The notes under the pieces are model-generated. The model saw only the letters and a program-made list of their open reading frames with translations, was not told the DNA's origin and ran no database searches. Below, piece by piece: positions 8,176-18,122 of a stretch of DNA of 24,338 nucleotides (position 1 is its first letter; each line of letters starts with the position of its first letter). Both the position numbers and the translations under genes were made by a program. The stretch spans positions 7,501-31,838 of the forward strand of contig JBBHKE010001294.1 of the NCBI GenBank assembly GCA_037447655.1, in the 5' to 3' direction. Source of the stretch: Zygnema cylindricum. Lineage: Eukaryota > Streptophyta > Zygnematophyceae > Zygnematales > Zygnemataceae.

Positions 8176-9626
8176 GGGTGCGTCTCTGTGTGATTAAGTA
8201 AGGGTTTTTTTCTGTCGTTTTCGTGTAAAACTTAGAGCCGTACCGCGTAAGTTTCAACCGTACAATAAAATAGAAAAAAAGAGAAGTACATTTTGCGTCA
8301 TCATCGAATTTAAAATGTACTACATGTTGTCGTCTTGTGTTTTTCGACCCACTTCGACGACAAAAAACGTCATCTTCAACCTTATCTTTAAAATACAGGG
8401 CCGATGTGTTTTAAAATTAGGGATTTTATATAAACAAATAGGAACACGTATTCGCAAGTGTAATGTTTTGTTCAAAAACTTCAAACGAATTCAAGCGACG
8501 TGGAAGTGTACACGATTCGCTATGTTTTGTCAGTTTTTGTCTAATATGACAAATAGAAGTACACAGTTTGTTTTGTTTTGTCCGATTCCATCCGGTACGG
8601 ATTCTTTTTTTGCAGGGGTCTCAAGGTTCCGATGCCATTTCACGTCGAGCCGACAATAGACGCAAAGTCAAAACGCATCTTCTTCAACCGTGAAACGGCA
8701 CAGGCTGGAGGGCGGTAGGTCTACAATGTCACGAAAAGTCACGCGACGTCACAAGCAGTTACGAAAAATGACGTGGGTCATCACAGATTGTAGACGTTGA
8801 CAGCCGTCACGGGCATTGTCGACGTATACAATCGTCACGCCCTAAGTGACAATTTCGTTTGGTACACATAGGGACACCCGAAATCCGGGTCCGCCGGATC
8901 TGCGCTAAAAAACAAAAAAAAATCTCTAAGGGCGTGTCCCCATGTAACCGATATTTTGAAACGTTATTTTGGAATTTAGCGCTGATTTTACGGTGTACTT
9001 TTCAAAGTGTGCCTATGTCAGTCGTTACTTGCGCGTTCATTATTTTGAATATGTGGCAGTTGTACACGTCGCCAATACTTGCGAAACCCAAACTGCTGAC
9101 ATTTGTAGACGCCAACGATCTCGGAACAAACTGCTGACATTTGTACACCGCAAAGAGCTCCTGACATACTGGGACAATTGTCGACGCCAACTGTCATTTG
9201 TTGACGCCCACACGTGAACGACATAAGCAATCGCCTACGTCTACAAAATGATATTTGTAGACGGCCACAAGTGGACAACATAAGCAAACGGACAAACAAT
9301 TTTTTTGTCGTGTATTCTCCCAACTGCAAAAAAAACAAATGAAAACTTTTGACGCGTGCAACCCAGGCTTTCTATTCGTCAATAGGGTAGTATTTTGATT
9401 AAAAGCAGATCGCGATTTGATTTCAGTGCAAGTGTGAAGATGAGCTGTAAGTGGGTCGCGATGATAATAGTGCCAAATCGCCGTACCTTTCAAGTTCCAA
9501 GATGACGCAAAATGTATTTGAGTTTTTGCCCATTTTTCGTACGGCGTAATATTTTCAAGTAGGAAGTCCCATTTTCTGTGTAAACGACGGAAAAAAACCC
9601 TTACTTGAACACATTGGGACACGCCC
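8176..9626. mobile_element. PIF/Harbinger-like non-autonomous element with long TIRs
   Basis: The termini are GGGTGCGTCTCTGTGT (left) and, read inward from the right, GGGCGTGTCCCAATGT. They are flanked by the direct duplication TAA at 8173-8175 and 9627-9629. The inverted arms stay colinear for about 180 bp. GTAAGGGTTTTTTTC and the following YGTCGTTT come near the ends. TACATTTTGCGTCATC sits at 8287-8302 and its complement at 9501-9516 (111 and 110 bp from the ends). CGACCCACTT sits at 8345-8354 and its complement at 9449-9458. A 3-bp TWA duplication is the hallmark of the PIF/Harbinger superfamily. No DDE transposase or Myb-like partner is encoded, so it would depend on proteins in trans. 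The interior has further related ends at 8842 and 8930 with adjoining TAA, so nested insertions are likely. Confidence 0.65.
9090..9290. repeat. Short tandem repeats inside the Harbinger-like element
   Basis: Two 38-bp units start at 9090 and 9128 (AAACTGCTGACATTTGTA shared exactly, the rest partly). Two 29-bp units at 9205-9233 and 9262-9290 share CGACATAAGCAA-like text and match at about 24 of 29 positions. TTTGT.GACGCC-like words recur between them. Interior repeats of this kind are common in non-autonomous elements. Confidence 0.7.
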
Positions 9627-9657
9627 TAAGTTTGAAGTACATAGAGACGCACCCTAA
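9627..9657. mobile_element. Extra PIF/Harbinger-type terminus
   Basis: Immediately outside the right end at 9626 is a second end of the same type, reading inward from 9654 as GGGTGCGTCTCTATGT and followed by TAA at 9655-9657. It matches the left terminus at 8176 more closely (15 of 16) than the 9626 terminus does. Either a second element was lost leaving one end, or the outer element really spans 8176-9654 with a younger relative inserted at its border. Confidence 0.5.
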
Positions 9658-9897
9658 GGTTCTGACAAAGAATCTATACGATGAATCTAAGCCGTTTGTA
9701 AAGCTGGTGTACCTAAATCTAAAAGTTTGAAAATCAAAGTCAAAGCTGTTTAATTGTTTTTATTTTAAAATGAAAAAGTACGATTACGTCTTCTCGGCGT
9801 AAATACTAAATAATGTCACAATATGAATACGAATAGCGAAAACGTGATACAAAGCCGCATAAAATACAAAATATGTTGCAGGTAGCACACCTGGCAC

Positions 9898-10132
9898 AGC
9901 TACACCATGTCTCGCTATTAGTATTAATAACTTTTTCGCCACATAAAACATTTTTTCTACGTACACACTTGCCGATTTTCACATGGAGACCGACAATCGG
10001 AAGGTGGGAATCTTGGCTTTCAATACCAACCGTATGACTAATAATCCGACAAGCCTGTAGATAGAAAAGATGTTTTAACTTTTAAGTACCGAAAAAAAAA
10101 CATTAACACTATTAGCGATACATGGTGTAGCT
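9898..10132 (-). mobile_element. MITE copy B, about 230 bp
   Basis: 31-bp terminal inverted repeats begin AGCTACACCATGT at 9898 and are mirrored at 10102-10132, with about 28 of 31 matches. The target duplication may be TA (9901-9902 and 10128-10129). The element is homologous along its length to the complement of 3578-3796, so the two lie in opposite orientation 6.1 kb apart. It encodes no protein. Confidence 0.75.
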
Positions 10133-10806
10133 CTCACTTCAAGCTTGGGAACTCCAAGAGGCAAGTTGCATAACAAATTAACATTGATAAACTATTATAT
10201 TTTAGTTGAGGATGTACAATACTTTATTAATTAATAATTATCCTCTTTTGAGGAAAGAGAAATCACGCTTGCTTTTTTTTTTGAACGTTTCTTAATCTTT
10301 AAAGAATTGGTGAACTCCCTCATGTTGCTTTAATATATTAGTTTTTCTAATTTCTTTGCCTACTTTAGCTTCTAAACTAGCGTCTCTATGTTACCAAGAA
10401 TGTTTTGACGATAAATGTTGATTTTGGGTTTCAAATGGTTATTACGATTATTTCTTTCCAAACACACACATGTAATAAATCCCCATAATCAATCATAAAA
10501 CCCAATAACATGAAGCAAAATATTCATCATTGGATCAATTTGAAATATAACATGACCTTCACAAAGAAGTAACATTATTGTTTAATAAAGTACATCTTGA
10601 AATCAAATCACATTTGTTTCATTGATACTCGCGTGTACCTCCAATGTACGAAACCTTACAAATTAAAAATGGGAAATTTAAAAAAGTTATCAAACCAAAA
10701 ACATTAAAGTAAAATACAAGGTCTACTCTAATTCATGAAAATGCAATTGACCATGTTACTATTGTAGAATTCAGCCATATTGCTCGCGACAAAATAAATG
10801 GTAGGA
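10133..10806. other. Intergenic DNA, nothing identified
   Basis: AT-rich text without coding frames, tandem repeats or recognisable ends. It separates the mobile-element region from the GA-rich arrays. Confidence 0.5.
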
Positions 10807-10951
10807 CAAAGAGGAAAAGAGAGGGAAGGAGGGTGAGAGACGGAGAGAGCGAGAGAGAGGGATAGAGTGAGGAAGGCGGAAGAGGTAGAGAGAGATGAGG
10901 AAAGAGAGAAGAGAAAAAGAGAGGGAGAAGGGGAGAGAGGGGGAGGGGGAC
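10807..10951. repeat. GA-rich low-complexity array 1
   Basis: Almost pure purine on the plus strand (GAGAGG, GGAGAAG and similar), about 145 bp. Both frames read through it on the minus strand give Ser/Leu/Pro strings typical of translated CT repeats. A satellite tract of about 23 bp with the same composition lies at 11115-11137. Confidence 0.9.
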
Positions 10952-11232
10952 AAAGTATATATGCCATCCACCATCGTCAATTACTATTCAACATTATTTT
11001 CCACATTAAGGTTTGCCCCACAACGACTTCATCCTGAAACAATAATATCACGAAACTCAAATCTGTGGCTTTTCTTCCTTGGATAATAATGAATCGAGAG
11101 CTTTTGGTCTTTCAGAGAGAGGGAGGGAGAGGGAGGTGCACTTTCAATCCCACTCCAAAATCCCACCTGGTTTATATCCAATTGAGATACACTACTATCT
11201 TGTTTCTTGTTTAAGACCTTCTATATTGTAAC

Positions 11233-12010
11233 CGAGAGAGGGTAAGAGGCAGCGAGGAATAACAAAAGAGGGGGAGAAAGAGAGAGGAAAAGAAAGGGAG
11301 GCAGAGAGAGAGGGAGAACGAGAGTAGGAGAGAGAGAGAGGGAGAGGAAGAGAAAAGAGAGGGGGAAATAGATAGAGCGAAAGAGTGAGATAGCGAAAGA
11401 TGGTGAGATGGAGGAAAGGGGAGAGGGGAAGAGACAGGTAGAGAGAGGGAGAGATAGGAAGAAAGTGGGAAAAAGAGGGAGACAGAGGGAAGGAGAGGGT
11501 GAGAAAGGGGGAGAGAGCGAGAGAGAGGAATAGAGAGAGGCAAGTGGAAGAGGAAGAGAGAGAAGGGGGAAAAGAGAGAGACAGGGAGATAGGGGAGAGG
11601 GAGAGAAGAGAGGGAGAGAAAGGGGGCGAGAGAGAGGGAGAGAGAGAGTGGGAGAGGGAGAGAGTGAGAGAGGGTGAAGAAAAGAGAGGGATAGAGGGAA
11701 AGAGGAAAGGAGAGAGGAGAAGAGAGAGAGAGCAGAGAGAGGATATAGTGGATGCGGGCTACAGGGAGAGAAAAGGAGATGGGGAGAGGGAAAGAGGTAG
11801 ATGGGGTGAGAGGAAGAAACAAAAAAAGGAAACGAGAGTGGCAGAGATTGGGAGTGGAGAGAGGGAGAGGAGAAAAAAGGGAGAGGCGAGAGAGAGGGGA
11901 AAGAGGGAGAGCAATAGAGACAGCGAGAGTGTGGGCGCAAGTGAGAGACGGAGAGCGAGGGAGGAGTAAGAGAGAGTGAGAGAGCGAGCGTGAGTAGGAG
12001 AGAGTTGAAA
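11233..12010. repeat. GA-rich low-complexity array 2
   Basis: About 780 bp of degenerate GAGAGGG/GAGAAAG text, purine on the plus strand. The only clear interruption is at about 11745-11765. No fixed unit length was seen. Overlapping 203- and 271-codon minus-strand frames and a 156-codon plus-strand Arg/Glu frame are by-products of the low stop-codon density of purine/pyrimidine text. Confidence 0.9.
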
Positions 12011-12584
12011 GGATCGTTAATAAATTTTGAGCTCACTTACAAACAAATTATAGCAGAAGCATTCAGATTACAAAACATTAAATCAACATTGAACAGACAT
12101 TGCGGAAATTTCTCATATTAATAAAAATCCGAAATTACAAATTTTGCTCTTCTATCTCCTTGTCTCTATTCCTTCTTGTGTTCCTTACTTGATTAATTGA
12201 TTACACCATTCCATGGTGTCCCTTAAATACAATACTAGCCATGGCGTGACACGTGTGAGCGTGCGCCGCCAAGAAGCCTCTAGAAATCTGCCACCTGTCC
12301 GCAGATTAAGCTAGAATGCTCTAAATTTCACTAAAGACTGAAACATTGCAAAACGACAAACCAAAACGAAAGTACTAGACAAATCTAAAAGTACTATCGT
12401 ACTAAATTAGACGTACGACAATGTAGACGCGAAACGAAACGACAAATATGTTTCGCGAAACAACTAGAACTTTTTCTTAATACACGTAACTGTACTTTCG
12501 GTATATTCTAGAAATTACAGTTTTTCTTTCGCGAAATCAAACTGATTCCGCGTGCGTACGATTCTTTCAATGAATCGTAGCAAG
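12011..12584. other. Possible eroded LTR or solo LTR between GA arrays
   Basis: This unique, non-coding segment begins TGAAAGGATCGTT. That resembles the outer end of the copia LTR (TGTTAGGATTCTG), and it sits, like that LTR, against low-complexity DNA. It carries two hairpins: ACACCAT/ATGGTGT at about 12204-12220 and TACGATTC/GAATCGTA at 12557-12564/12572-12579. A second start of similar type (TGTAGGATCTTAAG) occurs at about 12645. No matching LTR end or target duplication was found, so this is a weak suggestion. Confidence 0.2.
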
Positions 12585-12799
12585 AGTGAGAGAAAAAGGG
12601 AAAAAGAGGGAGAGCTTTAGAGACGAAGGAAGAGGGAGACACTGTAGGATCTTAAGCAAAAGAGTTTTACAAAAATAATTCATAAAACATAAATCATTAC
12701 ACAGCGGAAGCTCATAAAAGACAAGAGGAATATTCAGCCAAAAAGATTTATAAGTGTTCTTGGCCGAAGCCTCTTTACATCATGTCTCTTCTCTCTTCT
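12585..12799. other. Short GA tract and 150 bp of unique DNA
   Basis: 12585-12642 is another purine-rich stretch. 12645-12799 is unique AT-rich sequence without coding features, ending at the border of the largest GA array. Its first bases resemble an LTR-type end, as noted for 12011-12584. Confidence 0.5.
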
Positions 12800-13677
12800 A
12801 GGAGAGAGGGGGAGGGATAAGGAGAAAACTGGAGAAAAGGAAGAAAGCGGAGAAAAGGGAGGGAGAGGGCGAAAAGGGAGAAAGTGGCGAGAGAGGGGAG
12901 AGAGGAAAAAAGGGAGAAAAGGAGGGAGAGTGAAAAATAGAGGGAGAGATGAAGGGGAAGAAGGAAAGAGAGAGGGAGGGAGAGAGAGAGGGAGTGAGAG
13001 GGAAATAAAGAGAAGTGGAGAGGGAAAAACTGAGAGAGAGGGAGAGAAGGAGGTTGGTATGAGGGAGAGGGAGAGCGAGGAGGAAAAAGAGGGAAGAGGG
13101 AAAGGGAGAGGGAGATTGGGGAGAGAGAGGGAGACAGAGGTAGAAAGGGAAGAAGAGAGAGGGAGAAAAGCGGAGATAGGGGGGGAGAGGAAAATAGGAG
13201 CGAGCGAGGGAGAGAAACGAAGAGTGTGAGAGGGAGAAAGATTTAGAGAGGGAGAGAGGGTGAGAAAGTGAGAGGGGGAGTTGGAAAGTGGGTGTGAGAG
13301 AGAGATAGAGCCAGGGAGAGAGGTGGGGAAAGGGGGAGAACGAGGGAAAGAAAGGGAGAGAAAGAGGTAAAGAGCAAGGAAGAAAGGGAGAGATGGGAGA
13401 GAGGGCGAGAGGGGGAGAGAGTGAGGAGATAGAATGAGAAAGAGAGAGAGGGAGAGAACGGAAGTGAGAGGGACGGTTGGAGAGGGTGGAGAGGAAAAGT
13501 AATAGTGAGGAGGTGAATGAGGGGAAAAGAAGGAGAGAGCGCGACAGTTGGGAAGAGAGAGAGGAGAGAGGGAAGAATAGGGAGAGGGAAAGAGATGGAG
13601 TGAGCGGGTGAGGAGAGAGAGGAGACACAGAGAAGATTAGAGGGAGAGAGACCAAGAAAGTGGGAGAGAGGGAGAGA

Positions 13678-13713
<36 letters not shown>

Positions 13714-13763
13714 TAGGGGATTGGAGAGAGTAACAAGGGAGAGGAGGAGGTAGAGATGGAGAT
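12800..13763. repeat. GA-rich low-complexity array 3 (largest)
   Basis: About 965 bp of nearly pure purine on the plus strand, ending in a clean (GA)n run at about 13683-13710. A 323-codon minus-strand frame spans it entirely. Its composition (Ser, Leu, Pro and Phe only in most stretches) shows it to be a repeat translation and not a protein gene. Confidence 0.9.
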
Positions 13764-13843
13764 TCTCATTCACTAACGTAGTTCTAATACATTTCTGGTT
13801 CTGTTTGGTTGATGCCACGTCCTCTTCCGGTGATTAGGAAACT

Positions 13844-13983
13844 GTAAGTTGGTGAGTTATACCTTCCTATTTTACAAACTTCGAGAACTCCTTTGAGACA
13901 TATATTCCACGATGTAAGTTGGTGAGTTATACCTTCCTATTTTACAAACTTCGAGAACTCCTTTGAGACATATATTCCACGAT
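13844..13983. repeat. Perfect 70-bp tandem duplication
   Basis: Two exact 70-bp copies (13844-13913 and 13914-13983), starting GTAAGTTGGTGAGTTATACC. They show no mismatches, so the duplication is recent or an assembly artefact. The unit is unique, non-repetitive text. Confidence 0.95.
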
Positions 13984-14350
13984 GTCAGATATGACTGTCA
14001 AGTTTTTATTTTTGTTCGTACATGTAGTTTTTCAATCCTTCGTAATAACTACTAATTTATTGTTGGTGAATACTTCACCGTTATACTTCATAAGACCTTT
14101 TTAAGTGAATTCATCGCGTAGAGCCAACATACATCTGAAGCTTCCCATGTAGGATTTAGTGGTATAAAGTACAAAATACCTTACACTCTTTCAGCCTTAT
14201 AAAATCTCTCAGCTAAATACAATAATACTGGGTAATAAGGTAATAAATAGTGTAAAAAATCAGTATATCAATTACTTTTTTGTTTACTTATATCATCTTC
14301 AACTCTTCAATCATTTTTTTGTCAATACTTTTGTACAGTCCCTTACATTG
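13984..14350. other. Intergenic DNA, nothing identified
   Basis: AT-rich unique sequence between the 70-bp duplication and the last GA array. No coding frame, tandem repeat or mobile-element end was recognised. Confidence 0.5.
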
Positions 14351-14679
14351 GGGAGAAATATAGACAGGGAGGCAGAGACATGGATAGAGAGGCAGTGAGG
14401 GGGAGAGGGAGGAGAAAGAGGGATAGGAGAAGACAGGGAGAGGGAGGAGAGAGTGGGAGAGAAGCAGAGAGGGAAAGAAAGGGAGGGGGGTAGAGGAAAT
14501 GAGCGAGAGACTAAGAGAGTGAATGCGGGAAAGAGGGTGAGAGATAATATGGGAGATAAAAACGGAAAAATAGGGAGAGAGAGAGCGAGAGAGAGGGAGA
14601 GAGGGAGAGTTGGAGAGGGAGAGTCGTGGAGAGGGATGTTGGGAGGGAGGTAATGGGGAGAAACTGGAGCGGGCGAAGA
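14351..14679. repeat. GA-rich low-complexity array 4
   Basis: About 330 bp of purine-rich plus strand with scattered unique patches. The 184-codon minus-strand frame at 14288-14842 crosses it and unrelated flanks. It has no coherent domain, so I do not call it a gene. Confidence 0.85.
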
Positions 14680-14808
14680 AATTTTTTTTAGTGTTCCATG
14701 AGTTTTTTTCTGTTATATCCCCTGCATGTCGGAATAACTGAAAAAAAAACCACCCAAAAATAGAATAATAAAGCCAATGATGTGAATGTTCTCTCAAAAG
14801 TCCATATT

Positions 14809-14905
14809 CATCTCCCTCCTCTTTTTTCTCTCCCTTCCCCAACCCTCCTTATCTCACACAACTTTCCCTTTATCCACTCTCTCTCTCTCCATCCCCTCTT
14901 CAACC
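14809..14905. repeat. CT-rich tract, opposite polarity
   Basis: Pyrimidine-rich on the plus strand (CTCCCTCCTC, (CT)n at about 14876-14888). This is the reverse polarity of array 4 some 130 bp away. It ends about 30 bp short of the left target duplication of the copia element. Confidence 0.75.
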
Positions 14906-14935
14906 CATTTTATATCACACGAGACATATCATAAT

Positions 14936-15501
14936 TGTTAGGATTCTGAAGAAGTGGCCATAGGATCGATCAACTACAAGACAGGAAGCTAAGGAAAACA
15001 ATTCTCTATATGAGAAAGCAAAGCTTAATTACTGAACAAGAAAGAAGATAGATTAATTCCACGACAAAATTAGCACTCAGTGCAAAACTTGCAGCAGGGA
15101 AAAATTGGAGAGAATAATTCAATTGATGATTTTTTAATGCATAGATTTGGTACATTTTTATATGTGTAGGTGTCGTGTAGACCTATGCAACTTGCGTGTC
15201 ACGTAAAGAAATAGAATCTAACTTGTGACACACGTAGACCAATGAAAGACCACCAAGTACAAAATGTCCGCATGCTTTTTCGACACGTATACTCAAAATT
15301 TACGGCTACTTGACTTCCAGTACACTACAAGTCAAGGACCACGTTTTCACCAGAAACTTGACGTCTACGTATATGTACCTTCACGTCTATCAACCGTACA
15401 TATAACTAATAAGACTCCGGTTGACTTCTCTCTCTCGTAACAACTTTGACCAACTTTGACTTTCTGGTCTTTCGCTGAAAATGGACGCAGAAATCTTAAC
15501 A
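14936..15501 (-). repeat. 3' LTR of the copia element (566 bp)
   Basis: Bounded by TGTTAGGATT at the left and AATCTTAACA at the right, giving TG...CA ends in both readings. Compared with the other LTR it has a 3-base insertion at about 15091-15098. It carries the same TATA-like motif (complement of TTTTTATATGTG, about 15156-15166), the TTGAC cluster at 15421-15461, and an 8-bp inverted repeat CTTGACTT/AAGTCAAG near 15310-15336. Confidence 0.95.
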
Positions 15502-15513
15502 CCCCCTCTCTAA
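15502..15513 (-). promoter_or_regulatory. Polypurine tract
   Basis: TTAGAGAGGGGG on the minus strand directly abuts the 3' LTR. This is the expected primer site for plus-strand DNA synthesis. Confidence 0.9.
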
Positions 15514-15544
15514 GTCATTTTCTGTATACTATCAATTGTCCTCA

Positions 15545-16255
15545 CTAAATAGGACCAAATCCTGTGAGCTGATTACAAACAACTATTTTATCTCGAGGAA
15601 CTGCTTTAGTCAAATGATCTGGTGCTTGTTGAGCTGAACTAACAAACTCAAACTTTAAAACTTTCTTTTCAACATGTTCTCTCACAAAATGTGTTTGAAT
15701 GTCTATATGTTTTGTCCTTGCATGGTAAACTGGATTTTTTATCAAAGCAATGCTACTTTGATTATCTGTGAGAATTAACGTTTCCTCTATGGGTTCAAAC
15801 CCTATCTCAGAATAAAAGTTGCGAAGCCAAATAACTTCTTTTGCTGCTTGAGTAGCCGCCATATATTCGGCCTCCGTGCTTGATAACGCCACGAAAGATT
15901 GACGCTTCGAACTCCAACTTATAGGTCCTCCTGAACACGTGAAAATCCAGCCGGTAGTGCTCCTCCTTGTGTCGAGGTCGCCTCCCCAATCCGCATTAAC
16001 ATAGCCGAAAAAATCAATGTCTCCGGTGTTTTTCAAGAATTGTAGGCCGTAATTTATAGTCCCTTTCACATAACGTAAAATACGTTTAACAGCATACCAA
16101 TGCTCTAGACCTGGGTTCTGCATGAATTGACTAACTGAGCCTACAGCTGCAGCTAAATCAGGGCGTGTACCAACCATTAAGTACATCAAGCTACCCACTG
16201 CCTCTTTGTAAGGGACTTGCCTCATCTGTTCTTTCTCAAACTCTGATTTAGGACC
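15545..16255 (-). pseudogene. Copia pol 3' part: connection and RNase H domain
   Basis: The only long uninterrupted frame of the element (245 codons including upstream shifted sequence). After the deletion junction it reads the segment that normally follows reverse transcriptase (VPYKEAVGSLMYL, TRPDLAAAV). The Ty1/copia RNase H follows, with its acidic residues visible in NADWGGD, SSTEAEYMA, LTDNQSS and KHIDI. It stops at a TAG about 30 bases before the polypurine tract, as in intact elements. The first residues of the open frame (16256-16282) are read out of frame across the junction and are not genuine. Expression would require upstream fusion, so I call it part of a pseudogene. Confidence 0.9.
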
Positions 16256-16910
16256 CAGAATTATAACTCTCCAAAGCTTCATGAAAGATTTGCGGTTCCC
16301 CCTCTGCCGCCATAAAATAATAAGCTAAACCCACATCTCTCGTTTCTTCAATAAGTCGTTTTGGTTTAGCACGTATCCGATTAGAATCACTTTGAGTGGT
16401 TACCTTCAATCTTGATTGTTGAATCGAATTCGGAGAGGTTGTAATTTGCGAAGGTTGTGGTGCCGGTAACTTCCCCACTGGTAAAGGTTGAAAGGTTGAT
16501 GTTCCATCGGGGATGACGGAAGTTTGAGCTGGAATGGAAATTGGGGTCGATGACGAAAGCTCCACTTCATCTTCTCTGCTCGGAGTATCTAGTGTTTGTG
16601 GAGATTCACTTTCCAATTCTTCTTGATTGTTAAAGGGAACAGTGACAGTCTCTGGTTCTTCATACCAAGGATCAAAACTACCTGTCACATCTGAATTACA
16701 TTCCTTCCCTTCATCTATAGTCACATCTCGGCTAACATGAAATTTCCTTGTAACTGGGTCATAAATTGTGTAAGCTTTTCTATTTATGTCATAACCTACA
16801 AAGACACCAGTCCAACTCTTCTTTTCAAATTTCTTTCTATTCTGTGTTGGGATATGAACAAATATTTTGCTTCCAAAAACTCTAAAGTGCTTAACATGTG
16901 GTTTAAAGCC
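16248..16910 (-). pseudogene. Copia integrase C-terminal region up to the RT deletion
   Basis: Downstream of the TGA at about 16908-16910 the frame continues through the conserved VFGSKIFVHIP segment, YDPVTRKF and SRDVTI, then a long Ser/Thr/Pro-rich linker. The linker ends at the conserved entry of reverse transcriptase (EPQIFHEALES). At 16253-16270 it jumps straight to sequence that normally lies after the palm domain. About 230 codons, including the YVDD active site, are therefore missing by internal deletion, and the reading frame is shifted at the junction. Confidence 0.85.
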
Positions 16911-18122
16911 TGATCAAGCTTCTTCAGGTGTAATATCTTTCAGAGAAGTAGTAGGAGAACGATTCTTCAAATAAACTGCAGTAAGGATAGCTTCAGCCGA
17001 TAGGTTTTTACTTAGTTTTGCACTATGTACTAAACAACGTGCAATTTCAACTAAAGTTCGATTAAGTCTTTCTGATACCCCGTTTTGCTGAGGACTATAA
17101 GCTACTCTAAATTCTTGCTGTATCCCCCAAGTTTTGCAGTTTTCCTTAAAAGCATTGGAGGTATATTCTCCCCCATTATCCGACCTTAAAATTTGGATCC
17201 GTTCTCCTGCCTGGTTGTTTACCATGGTTCTAAACTCTTCGAATTTCTCAAGGGCTTCACTCTTGGATTTCATAAAATACACCCATACTTTTCTAGTGCA
17301 CTCATCCGTAAATGTGATGAAAAATCTAGAACCTCCAAGACTTAAGGGGTGAGGACCGCTCAAGTTAGAATGAATAAGCTCTAGCTTCCTTCTATGTTTA
17401 GGTTCATCATCTTTATGAAAAGAAAGCCTTCTTTGCTTACCTTGAGCGCATCCTTCACACACCTTAAGGTTGTCTTGGGCGTTGACTTCCTCAAGTCCTC
17501 GGACCATCTTCTTTTCGATGAGTCGTTTGAGATTCTGCTCTCCTAGATGACCAAATCTTTGATGCCATAGCTCCAAAGTCTCCGCTTCTTTGCTGAAATT
17601 CATCTGTGCAACTTCATCATCCAAACATAGGACAAAAAGATTCCCTTCCGAATATCCAAGAGCGATTAGCTTCCCCTCACTTTTGATTTCACCCCGTTCA
17701 CTTTTCTTTTTCTAAAATTTGATTTTTAGTCCACTCTTCACAGCATGCATAACACTAAAAAGGTTATGCTTTAAACCTGGTAAGTATAAAACATCTTTTA
17801 AATGCCCTTCATGACTACCAGTATCACAGTATAACTGTAACTTAACCTTGCCTATTAAACTGGTCTCTAGAATCTTATCATCTGCCAGTACAATTCGTCG
17901 AGGATTCTGTAATGCTGTGAGAGAAGAAAAGATCGACTAGTCATTACACATGTGATGAGATGCTGTAGAATCTATAATCCATTTACTTTTCTGAGCATTT
18001 GACTGTGTGAGAAAAAGTTTAGTCTCATCCTGAATGATCATGGCAAATGATGGTTTGTTCTGTTTGTTTTTGTCTTTACTGTTGTTTTGAAAAGTTTGTT
18101 TCGTGCGTATGCGACAATTCAT
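16911..18122 (-). pseudogene. Copia protease and integrase, with stops and altered catalytic residues
   Basis: Starts with the protease active-site region, where the usual DSGA motif is DSTA (17970-17972 is the Asp codon). An in-frame TAG at 17938-17940 follows. The frame then resumes through the LKDVLYLPGLKHNLFSV block to a second in-frame TAG at about 17711-17713. The integrase HHCC zinc-binding region (LWHQRFGH, CEGCAQGK) and core follow. The first catalytic Asp is Asn (codon 17364-17366, IHSN). The second Asp (17178-17180, RSDNGGEY) and the Glu (17070-17072) remain with the canonical 35-residue spacing. A TGA where the family normally has Trp ends the block at about 16908-16910. In a related intact element these would be one continuous polyprotein. 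Confidence 0.9.

Noticed and set aside
7610-8257. Pair of similar minus-strand frames as a duplicated gene
   Set aside because: The likeness follows from the underlying DNA duplication. The frames differ in register and show no domain.
8880-9217. Plus-strand frames in the Harbinger-like interior as a transposase
   Set aside because: They are short, overlap tandem repeats and lack any DDE or Myb-like motif.
11211-13769. Long minus-strand frames of 203, 271, 323 and 191 codons
   Set aside because: They are Ser/Leu/Pro/Phe strings produced by CT-rich repeats, present in overlapping frames at once, with no domain or start context.
17711-17940. Reassigned TAG codon
   Set aside because: Two in-frame ambers in the copia element could hint at a variant code. 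But the element also has TGA stops, frameshifts, an insertion and a deletion, so ordinary decay explains them.
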